Shown here in pieces: positions 18,710-27,234 of a stretch of DNA of 40,862 nt. The notes under the pieces are model-generated. The model saw only the letters and a program-made list of their open reading frames with translations. It did no database searches and had not been told where the DNA came from. The DNA is taken from assembly GCA_004292605.1 (NCBI GenBank), contig RDXK01000097.1, forward strand, positions 1-40,862, written 5' to 3'. The stretch's first letter is position 1. Each line of letters begins with the position of its first letter. Source of the DNA: Bacteroidota bacterium. Its GTDB lineage: Bacteria > Bacteroidota > Bacteroidia > Chitinophagales > Chitinophagaceae. The translations under genes were made by a program, and so were the position numbers.

Positions 18710-21700
18710 TTAATTCACTGTAATAAGTGCTAGCTTATCGTTATTTCTGGCTACTAGGTACAATAGCTTTCCTTTTACTTGAATGGGCTGTATATGCCTT
18801 ACCTGCCCATCTAACGCATATCCCCGTACCACCTGTGTAGCAAAGCTAGTATTGTTATATTGAAACCAGGTGCCATGCTCTGCATCGTACCGCCCCATCT
18901 GAATATTATTTTCAAAATAGTTTCCGGCTAATAGCACTGCTTTATAATTATTCGAACTGTAATTGAACCCACATTTTAATGGTGATAATTGCAACGCATA
19001 AGGCAATGGTGTATCCTTAAACACACCGCCTTGGTTAATCAATAAAGTATTCCTTAGCTCCGTGGCTTTCCATTGGGTAGCTTGGTCTAGCTTTTCCTTA
19101 CCAAATAAATTTTCTAGCTGCGATTTTGCAAAATCCTCTGCGTATAAAAACTTCTTTTTTAACAAGGGCATTTGCTTTTCCAACTCAGCTTTATTTGCAA
19201 AAGGAATTTGCTTACCGTTTAGAAAATAAGTGAGCACTTGTTCCTTAACACCGTTACCATCAAAATCATTATAATACAACTGAATAGGCTCCTTTTCGCT
19301 GGCTTTTAACCTACTATTTAAGCCAATATTTCCCGCAATGATATCTATATCGCCATCGTTATCTACATCGGTCGGTATCACCGCATTCCAAAGCCCATTT
19401 TTGGTAAAGATGTTATTCACAGTAAGTGCGTTTTTAGTGCTTTGCAGCGAATATATTCCACCCCATTCTGTACTAATTACCAAGCAATTTTCTTTGTTTT
19501 TTCCAATGGGTGCCAACTTTGCATCTGTTACAAAACCAATGTTGTTCAATGCATTTTGAAAACTAGCTGGTGCCGATGCGAATGTTCCATTTTTTTGGTT
19601 GAGCAATACATAACTTTTGGGTTGTTCGCCGTAATTATATACTACTGCACGGCTGCCAATAAACACATCTTGCCAGCCATCTCCATTCACATCCCATACT
19701 ACTAAGCAAGCCGCAGTGGTAAATACATTTGAAAAAGCGTTAGGCATTGGTGTAAGTATACCTTTGTTGTTCATGTACAGTCTTGGTTGTTGACGTTTAT
19801 CGCTACCATAATATTCGTTTCCACCGCTGGCCACAAGCAAATCGTTCCAGCCATCGTTATTGATATCGGCAAAAACAGCGTCTACATCTTCATAAGTACT
19901 ATCGTTTATTAAACAGCTAGGTGTGTTGTTTACAAAACTACCTTGCGATGTTTGGGTGTATAACGCAGGTTTATTTCCTTTACTATTTCCAATAAAAAAA
20001 TCCTCTAATCCATCCTTATTATAATCGCCTACGGCCAATGCCGGTCCTTCTCTTGATACCATATGCGGAATCAATGGCTCTCGATCAAACTCATTGAAGG
20101 GATTTTCGGTATGTGTAAAATTTACTCCCAAGCTATCTGCCACATCTCGTACAATAGGAGTTGCGTTGTTAAACTTAGTTAGTCGATAATTGGCATAGTT
20201 ATAAAGCTTAGCATCGGCGGTGTATTGAACCTTGTAAACAGTATCCAACTGCTTAACAGGAACTTGCTGGTACGTATTGTTTGGCCAAATCACCAACACA
20301 CTATCTGGCACAGCGCTACCAGCTATACCCATATGCACAGGACCTAGCATACTACTCTGAAAGCCATGTACAGCCTGCATTTCAGCCGTTTGTATACTTC
20401 CGTTGATATACAGTAGTATCTTTGCCCCTATAGCAAACTCATTCCCTTTAGCACCTTGCAAATCAAATTTTATATAGTGGTGTTGGCTACTGGTATCGCT
20501 ACTGCTTATTCGGGTTTTATTTTCGTATAGCATGGCGGCAGCATCTATATTGTTTACCACCACATCCACATCGCCATCATTATCAAAATCGGCATAGGCG
20601 GCTCCATTGCTAAAAGTATTGGCATCGTTTTGTATGCTATTAGCAGCATCAGAAAACAACGCATCGCCCTGATTTATGTAAAATTTATTCGGAATTTTTA
20701 TCTGCGGAAATTGATTGATGACTGCCATTTGCTTTTCATCAATCTTGTTTTGATTAATGGTGGCTTGCACCGCATCGTTACTTATATAATTTACATAGTC
20801 TATATCGTTCAAGCGCTTGGGTATGCCATTGCTTACAAATAAATCTTTCTTACCGTCGTTATTAAAGTCCAGCCATAAAGGGCTCCAGCTCCAGTCGCTT
20901 GCGTATACACCACTGTACAAACCCACTTCAGAAAAGCGATTGTTTCTTCTATTTAACTGCAAGTTATTGCGGGTGTATTGGTAGCTATAACCGTACCTAA
21001 TTTTCATGTAAAAAGTAGTGTACTCATCCTCACCTAAACTCCGTTTTAATATATAAGGATCTTCCGGAAGCATATCTGCAGAAATTATTTCTGGATAACC
21101 ATCATTGGTAACATCGGCAATATCTACGCCCATGGTAAACTGGCTGGTATGATCGAGCCAGTTGCTACTTTGCTCCTGAAACGTTCCGTTTTTCTGGTTG
21201 ATATATAGATAATCATTTTCATGAAAATCGTTTCCAATATAAATATCTGGGTAGCCATCTATATTCACATCTTGTACCGCTACGCCTAACCCATAACCAA
21301 TGGCATTGCTATTGATACCCGATTGTGCGGTAACATCTACAAATTTTCCGTCGCTATTTTTATACAATCTATCACCCGATAAGTCGTTGGTTTTACCAAG
21401 AAAAAGACTCCGCTCGGCAAAAGTTCCATTTTGGTGAACGGAATGGTTGAGCAGATACATATCTAAATCGCCGTCTACATCATAATCAAAAAATACCGCT
21501 TGTGTACTGTAACCGCTAAAGTTTAGGCCGTACTCGGCAGCACTATCCTTATAGCTGGGAATACCATCTTTAATACCAGTACAAATCAATAACTCATTAG
21601 CTCCCCGCAGGTTTTCAAGCTTGCTCACTTTACACAAATAAATATCTAACAAGCCATCGTTATTAATATCTATCACACTAGCTCCCGTGTACCAATGGCC

Positions 21701-22024
21701 CGTGGCCACTATTTGGGTTTTTGCAGTAACATCCTCAAACTTATTTTCTTTTTTATTAATGTATAATGTGTTTGGTTTTTGGTTACCACAAAAGAAAATA
21801 TCCATCCAACCATCGTTGTTAAAATCGGCGGTAGCCACACCAGCACCGTTGTAAAAATACATGTACTTAAACACGTTGAAACTATCCGTTGCGGTAAGTG
21901 TATTCGCAAATACTAGTCCGGTTTTGCTGCTATCCAGCATTTCAAACAATACAGGCGATTTGGCTGTTTTGTGGCAGCTTGTAAACAATGCATAAGCCAT
22001 TATTAACCATAGAAACTTACGCAT
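18710..22024 (-). CDS. VCBS/FG-GAP repeat lipoprotein with UnbV/ASPIC domain (paralog 2)
   Basis: Lipobox LFTSCHK; at least ten D-x-D/N-x-D-G motifs (DFNNDGWMD, DINNDGLLD, DYDVDGDLD, DVNGDGWQD...); UnbV/ASPIC-like NEFAIGAKILLYINGS...GFQSSM...DSVLVIWPNN. Confidence 0.9.
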   Translation of the reverse strand: MRKFLWLIMAYALFTSCHKTAKSPVLFEMLDSSKTGLVFANTLTATDSFNVFKYMYFYNGAGVATADFNNDGWMDIFFCGNQKPNTLYINKKENKFEDVTAKTQIVATGHWYTGASVIDINNDGLLDIYLCKVSKLENLRGANELLICTGIKDGIPSYKDSAAEYGLNFSGYSTQAVFFDYDVDGDLDMYLLNHSVHQNGTFAERSLFLGKTNDLSGDRLYKNSDGKFVDVTAQSGINSNAIGYGLGVAVQDVNIDGYPDIYIGNDFHENDYLYINQKNGTFQEQSSNWLDHTSQFTMGVDIADVTNDGYPEIISADMLPEDPYILKRSLGEDEYTTFYMKIRYGYSYQYTRNNLQLNRRNNRFSEVGLYSGVYASDWSWSPLWLDFNNDGKKDLFVSNGIPKRLNDIDYVNYISNDAVQATINQNKIDEKQMAVINQFPQIKIPNKFYINQGDALFSDAANSIQNDANTFSNGAAYADFDNDGDVDVVVNNIDAAAMLYENKTRISSSDTSSQHHYIKFDLQGAKGNEFAIGAKILLYINGSIQTAEMQAVHGFQSSMLGPVHMGIAGSAVPDSVLVIWPNNTYQQVPVKQLDTVYKVQYTADAKLYNYANYRLTKFNNATPIVRDVADSLGVNFTHTENPFNEFDREPLIPHMVSREGPALAVGDYNKDGLEDFFIGNSKGNKPALYTQTSQGSFVNNTPSCLINDSTYEDVDAVFADINNDGWNDLLVASGGNEYYGSDKRQQPRLYMNNKGILTPMPNAFSNVFTTAACLVVWDVNGDGWQDVFIGSRAVVYNYGEQPKSYVLLNQKNGTFASAPASFQNALNNIGFVTDAKLAPIGKNKENCLVISTEWGGIYSLQSTKNALTVNNIFTKNGLWNAVIPTDVDNDGDIDIIAGNIGLNSRLKASEKEPIQLYYNDFDGNGVKEQVLTYFLNGKQIPFANKAELEKQMPLLKKKFLYAEDFAKSQLENLFGKEKLDQATQWKATELRNTLLINQGGVFKDTPLPYALQLSPLKCGFNYSSNNYKAVLLAGNYFENNIQMGRYDAEHGTWFQYNNTSFATQVVRGYALDGQVRHIQPIQVKGKLLYLVARNNDKLALITVN

Positions 22025-22025
22025 A

Positions 22026-25000
22026 CTACAGCTTTGTTTTTGGGGTGAAAGAATATACTTGTGGCTTGGCATTATTATTAGCTATCAATAGTTGACGCCC
22101 ATTTACATTATTCAGCCACACCATTTTACGCATAGCCAAGGCACTAAATATACCCGAGTGCCTATTTTCTACATAGGTGTAGCCACCCTTTTTATTATTC
22201 AATAATACATGGCCGTAACTAGCATCTAGCCGACAAAACTGTGGCAATAAATCAAAGAAATTTCCACCGCAAATTACATCCTCATATCCATCAGCATTTA
22301 CATCGGCTGGTGCAAAACATTGCACAGAACTTAACTGTACGGGAAGCGGTAACTGCTGGATAGTAAACTTGCCTCCGCCTTGGTTTACAGCCACTACAGA
22401 ATAAGGATTAGAGAATGTTTGCACCTCTGCTTTTTCCAATAAATCGGCGTCAAATAAATCGGCTACCGACTTGTTTGCATAATCGTGGTTTTTCAAGTTC
22501 TTCTTCTTTAAACTAGGCATCTGATCGGTCATGTCTCGTTTCATAAATACAGGCTTATCCTTGCCTGTCACGGAGCTTGTAATCACTTTATCTAACATGC
22601 CGTTTTTATCAAAATCTTGTATCCAAAGTTTTGCAGGTGCTTCCTTACTTACTTGCAGGTAATAATTCGGACTGATATTGCCCAATAGCAAATCGGCTTT
22701 GCCATCTTTATTGATATCGGTCGCCGCTACCGATTGCCAAAATCCAAACTCATTTTCAAGCGAAGTCTTCACCACCTTCCACGGCTTTGTGTTTGTTTTG
22801 AAAATGGTAGGAGCCATCCACTCGCCTACTACTAGTAATTCCTCGTCTGCATCCTCATCGATATTGGTCCAAATAGCTGCTGTAAGCATTCCCAAACGCT
22901 GCAATGGCGGGCAAAGTTCACTTGCTTTATCAAAAAACTTTCCTTTACCATCATTCTCTAATAAGGTAGATAAAGGTGCTACCCCATAATTCTGCGGTTC
23001 GCTTCTAGCAGTAACCACTAAATCTATATCACCATCCTTATCCCAATCTTTTGCAACGATGGAACTTGTATTATTTGTACTTACAGGTAAGGCAGTATAA
23101 TCAATTGCGAAATTTCCTTTACCATCATTTTTGTATACTCTATTTTGGTATTGTGGGCTACCAGCAGGTACATGATTGCCACCACTACCCACCACGATAT
23201 CAAGAAATTTATCACCATTCACATCTACCATTACAGCGGCCACATCTTCAAAAGATGCAAACTGTGTAAATACTTTTTGCTGCTGTTGGGTGTAACCGCC
23301 TTGACTGGTTTGAAGATATAATATTGCCGCTGAGCCGGCAGCACCACCCACAAAAACATCTTCCCTACCATCGCCATTTACGTCGCCTGTGGCTACACAA
23401 GGCCCTTGTGTGCTAAGCATATTAGGCACATTACGCTCCTGGTAAAAATCGTTGTAATCATCTTCTACATGGGCTTCAAAACTATTGGGTATAGCTGTAA
23501 ATAGGATATTCTCACTTGTCATTTCTGAAGCAACGAAGGGAACACTTGCCGACTTGCTGTATACAATATTATGAACCTTATTTACCGCTGGCTTTAGTAA
23601 GGTTTGCTGTGTATTGTTGGGCCATACTATCACTATACTGTCTATGTTTCGGGTGCCTAGGCCTAGCGTGGCTTTATACTCCATACTACTTTGGAATCCT
23701 CTACTAGGAATCACTTCCTTGCTTATAATATCGGCACCACAATAAGCCAATATTTTTGCTCCAATGGCAAATGAGTTGGCAGTATTCACACTGGTATCTT
23801 TTAGTAAAATACCAATGAATTTATTGCTGGAATGGGTTTCCTGTGAAGTGTTTTTGTAAACAAAACTTGGCTGGTTTACATTGTTTACAATTAGGTCTAA
23901 ATCGCCATCATTGTCCAAATCTGCATAGGCGGCTCCATTGGAAAAACTTGTTTGTGTAAAGCCAAATTTATCGCCTTCATCAGAAAACAAAAGGTTGCCG
24001 TTGTTCTTAAAAAAGTAATTTTTTACGGGTGTGATAGGCATTTTATTGATTACTTCATCTATCTGTTCCTTTTGACCAGTGATGGCCATTTTTTGTACTA
24101 CATCATTGGCAAAAAAGTCAATAAAATCTTGGTCGGTTACATCGTGGTAAATTCCATTGCAAACAAAAATATCGTTCCATCCATCGTTATCTGCATCAAA
24201 CAGTAAGCCTCCCCAGCTCCAATCGCTTGCAGCCACGCCACTCATAAAAGCAGTTTCCACAAAATGGCCGTTTTTGTTGTTTACTTGCAAAGTATTTTGC
24301 ATGTATTGATTGTAAAAGCCGTTGTTGGTTTTTACCCTATTCAAATCAACATTTTCAAAGCTAGAAGTGGTTTTTAATCGGTAATCATCTTTAGGAAGCA
24401 TATCCGTAGTAAATATATCGGGGAAGCCATCGTTATTTACATCGGCAATATCGGCACCCATACTACTTTGGCTAGTATGCTGAATTAAAGAAGTGAGCTG
24501 CTCCGCAAAGCGACCATTTTTTTGGTTGATGTATAAATAATCTCGTTCAAAAAAGTCGTTGCTTACATATATATCGGGATAGTTATCGCCATTTACATCG
24601 CCAATATTTACACCCAAGCCAAAGCCTATTAAGCTACCGTAAATACCTGCTTGTTCGCTTACATCTTCAAACACGCCTTTGTTATTGCGTAATAGTTTAT
24701 CGCCACCACCTTTTAGGAAGTCGGCCACAGGCCAATCCTTAGCCCGTAAATCGCGTTTATTGCTGTAGTTAAGGGTGTTTACTGGTATAAAGCTATTGTT
24801 TAAAATATAGCAGTCTAAATCGCCATCCTTGTCATAATCAAAAAAAGCAGCATGTGTGGTATAGCCACCATCTCGCAGGTTATAATCGTCTGCCTTTTCG
24901 GTAAATGTTCCGTTTTTATTATTAATGTATAGGTCGTTCCCTTGTGGAATTCCTTTTTGGTAGCCGGCATTACACACATAAATATCTAACCATCCATCAG

Positions 25001-25352
25001 CATTCAAATCTACCATCACTACACCTGTGCCCCATTTTTTTTGGTGTAGTATTCCAGCCTTTTGTGTAACATCTTCGAAGGTGAAATTTCCCTTATTTAG
25101 GTATAGTTTGTTTTCGCCCATATTACTGGTAAAAAAAACATCGGCCAAGCCATCGTTATTAATATCACCAGTGGCCACGCCGCCGCCATTGTAAAAATTT
25201 CGATAGCTAAAAATGTTGAAGTCGCGATTGTTTTCTACCTTGTTAGTAAAGTTAATACCGCTATTATCTACCAATTGAAAAACGGGCGGCTGAGCTTGTT
25301 TTGGGCTGCATGCCTGTGCTAGCAACAGCCACAAAAAACCATATCTGACCAT
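22026..25352 (-). CDS. VCBS/FG-GAP repeat lipoprotein with UnbV/ASPIC domain (paralog 1)
   Basis: Lipobox LLLAQACSPK; at least ten Ca-binding-type motifs (DINNDGLAD, DLNADGWLD, DYDKDGDLD, DVNGDGRED...); UnbV/ASPIC-like NSFAIGAKILAY...GFQSSM...DSIVIVWPNN. Start could be 25367 or 25421. Confidence 0.9.
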   Translation of the reverse strand: MVRYGFLWLLLAQACSPKQAQPPVFQLVDNSGINFTNKVENNRDFNIFSYRNFYNGGGVATGDINNDGLADVFFTSNMGENKLYLNKGNFTFEDVTQKAGILHQKKWGTGVVMVDLNADGWLDIYVCNAGYQKGIPQGNDLYINNKNGTFTEKADDYNLRDGGYTTHAAFFDYDKDGDLDCYILNNSFIPVNTLNYSNKRDLRAKDWPVADFLKGGGDKLLRNNKGVFEDVSEQAGIYGSLIGFGLGVNIGDVNGDNYPDIYVSNDFFERDYLYINQKNGRFAEQLTSLIQHTSQSSMGADIADVNNDGFPDIFTTDMLPKDDYRLKTTSSFENVDLNRVKTNNGFYNQYMQNTLQVNNKNGHFVETAFMSGVAASDWSWGGLLFDADNDGWNDIFVCNGIYHDVTDQDFIDFFANDVVQKMAITGQKEQIDEVINKMPITPVKNYFFKNNGNLLFSDEGDKFGFTQTSFSNGAAYADLDNDGDLDLIVNNVNQPSFVYKNTSQETHSSNKFIGILLKDTSVNTANSFAIGAKILAYCGADIISKEVIPSRGFQSSMEYKATLGLGTRNIDSIVIVWPNNTQQTLLKPAVNKVHNIVYSKSASVPFVASEMTSENILFTAIPNSFEAHVEDDYNDFYQERNVPNMLSTQGPCVATGDVNGDGREDVFVGGAAGSAAILYLQTSQGGYTQQQQKVFTQFASFEDVAAVMVDVNGDKFLDIVVGSGGNHVPAGSPQYQNRVYKNDGKGNFAIDYTALPVSTNNTSSIVAKDWDKDGDIDLVVTARSEPQNYGVAPLSTLLENDGKGKFFDKASELCPPLQRLGMLTAAIWTNIDEDADEELLVVGEWMAPTIFKTNTKPWKVVKTSLENEFGFWQSVAATDINKDGKADLLLGNISPNYYLQVSKEAPAKLWIQDFDKNGMLDKVITSSVTGKDKPVFMKRDMTDQMPSLKKKNLKNHDYANKSVADLFDADLLEKAEVQTFSNPYSVVAVNQGGGKFTIQQLPLPVQLSSVQCFAPADVNADGYEDVICGGNFFDLLPQFCRLDASYGHVLLNNKKGGYTYVENRHSGIFSALAMRKMVWLNNVNGRQLLIANNNAKPQVYSFTPKTKL

Positions 25353-25578
25353 TTTGAGAAGGCACATATTTGTGTAGTATTTACAACTGCGAAAGATACT
25401 TGATTTTAGATGCAATGCCATTAGATTAGGCTTGTTTGGTGCAAAAAAGGCTAGCTAATAGTAGAATATTTTCTTGAGTGGGAATGTAGTAGTTGTAAGA
25501 ATAAATTAAATCATCAAGCTACTCAGTGACTGGTTGTTTTCTTGGGTTAGTGGCCACAATTCATTCCCATATAGTCAC

Positions 25579-25612
25579 AAAAAAAGAGCCCCTTTTTGAG
25601 CGGCTCTTTTCA
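25579..25612 (-). terminator. Intrinsic terminator downstream of susD-like gene
   Basis: aaaaagagcc / ggctctttt inverted repeat with A-tract on the plus strand (T-tract for minus transcription). Confidence 0.75.
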
Positions 25613-25628
25613 TTATTTGGTTCATTAA

Positions 25629-27209
25629 CTAGTAACCAGGATTTTGACGCAAGTTCGGGTTTACAGCCAATGCCGAGTTAGGAATTGGGAAGTAAAGAAA
25701 CTTAGGATCAGATACGTTTGGTTTCAAAGTACGAGCGGCTAAGAAGGTACCAAAACGAATTTGGTCCATTCTTCTCCATCCATCCCAATAAAACTCTCTT
25801 TGCCTTTCGTCTAGCATGTTAGCAGCAGTTAAGCTAGCTAATGGAGTAGCTCCACGGCGAGTACGTAAGTTGTTTACGTTTACCAAAGCAGCAGCGGTAT
25901 TACCACTTCTCATTTCGGCTTCAGCACGCATTAAAACTACATCAGCATAACGGAAAAATACATAATCGTTATCTGCCTGATCATCGCTAGATACATAGTC
26001 AACTGGGTACCGGTTTACACGTATACCAGTAACCTCTAGGTTGGCACCACTTTCTTGTAATGCTACAGTACGAGTGAATGCTAAAGGGTTACCACGACGA
26101 TCGTTCAAAGCAGCATCATTAGCCAAGTTATATTGCTGACCAATTAAGAAACCTGCATTGATACGGTTACCTGGGTTAGGCAAACCAGCTACACCTGTAG
26201 GGTATACCACACCACGACGCTGATCAGCAGCTTCAAATTTGTCATACACATCGGCTAAAGTAGTAAAGCCATTCCAACCGCTTTTATTCTGATTGTAGTG
26301 AGAGCCTTTGTACCAGCTACTTCTAACGTTTCCACCACGAGAGCTACCTTGGTTCTCATTGGTAAAAATGTTTTCTGTAGAAATAGCATCGTTGTTACGA
26401 GCATAGTTATCAAAAACGTTGGTAGCTAAAGAATAACGACCAGAGTTCATGATACCAGTAGCCAACGTAATTACTTGAGCCATATCGGCTGCTGCAAACG
26501 TAGGCGTAGCACGATTAGCGTAAGTACCTTTTTGTAAAAGCACTTTCATCATTAATACATCCGCAGCATCTTTAGTAGCTCTTTTAGCGCTAGGTACGCC
26601 AGTAGAGTTAGGCAAATTGGTACGGATAGCAGTTAACTCGCTCAATATAAAATCGGCTGCTGCTGTTCCACTTAAAACCGTTGGAGGATTTCTTAAATCC
26701 TCGCCTGGCTGGCGGAAAGGCACCTGACCATATAAATCTAATACGGTAAACATAGCAAATGCACGGATGAAGCGAGCTTCAGCGGCAATTTGATCTTTGT
26801 TTGCTGCGGTAGAAATAGAAGTGAACGTAAGTACGTTGGTAGTGTTAAATACGATACCCAACAAACCATTGAATACGTTCTGTACTTGCTGATGATCGGC
26901 ATTCCAAGTATGGTTGTGTATTACACGCCATACACCGTTATCATCCCAGTCACCACCACGGGTAGGTACCAAACTTTCATCGGAACTGTTTTCCATTAAT
27001 GATGTAGGACCATCCTGGTTTTGAAATATTTGTAATCCATCATAGCACGATTGAATCAATACGTTCAAATCGGCCGTAGCACCTAAGAAAGTAGATGCTT
27101 GCGCCTGAGTGGCGGTACTATTTAAATTTTCTTCTAGTTTGGTACAACTAGCTAAAACTACAAAAGCACCTACTCCCACCAAAGCACCTCTTTTCAATAC
27201 ATTTTTCAT
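25629..27209 (-). CDS. RagB/SusD-family outer-membrane lipoprotein
   Basis: Lipobox VVLASCTK; SusD features RAFAMFTVLDLYGQVPF, RYADVVLMRAEAEMRSG, ERQREFYWDGWRRMDQIRFG, C-terminal NPNLRQNPGY. Confidence 0.95.
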   Translation of the reverse strand: MKNVLKRGALVGVGAFVVLASCTKLEENLNSTATQAQASTFLGATADLNVLIQSCYDGLQIFQNQDGPTSLMENSSDESLVPTRGGDWDDNGVWRVIHNHTWNADHQQVQNVFNGLLGIVFNTTNVLTFTSISTAANKDQIAAEARFIRAFAMFTVLDLYGQVPFRQPGEDLRNPPTVLSGTAAADFILSELTAIRTNLPNSTGVPSAKRATKDAADVLMMKVLLQKGTYANRATPTFAAADMAQVITLATGIMNSGRYSLATNVFDNYARNNDAISTENIFTNENQGSSRGGNVRSSWYKGSHYNQNKSGWNGFTTLADVYDKFEAADQRRGVVYPTGVAGLPNPGNRINAGFLIGQQYNLANDAALNDRRGNPLAFTRTVALQESGANLEVTGIRVNRYPVDYVSSDDQADNDYVFFRYADVVLMRAEAEMRSGNTAAALVNVNNLRTRRGATPLASLTAANMLDERQREFYWDGWRRMDQIRFGTFLAARTLKPNVSDPKFLYFPIPNSALAVNPNLRQNPGY

Positions 27210-27234
27210 TTTCTCTTGTTTTGAAGTTTTATAA

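Noticed and set aside
18710-25352. Many recurring short DNA words such as ccatcgttattaatatcg, resembling a repeat array or CRISPR
   Set aside because: They are irregularly spaced and explained by coding of D-x-N-x-D-G calcium motifs; no constant repeat/spacer pattern.
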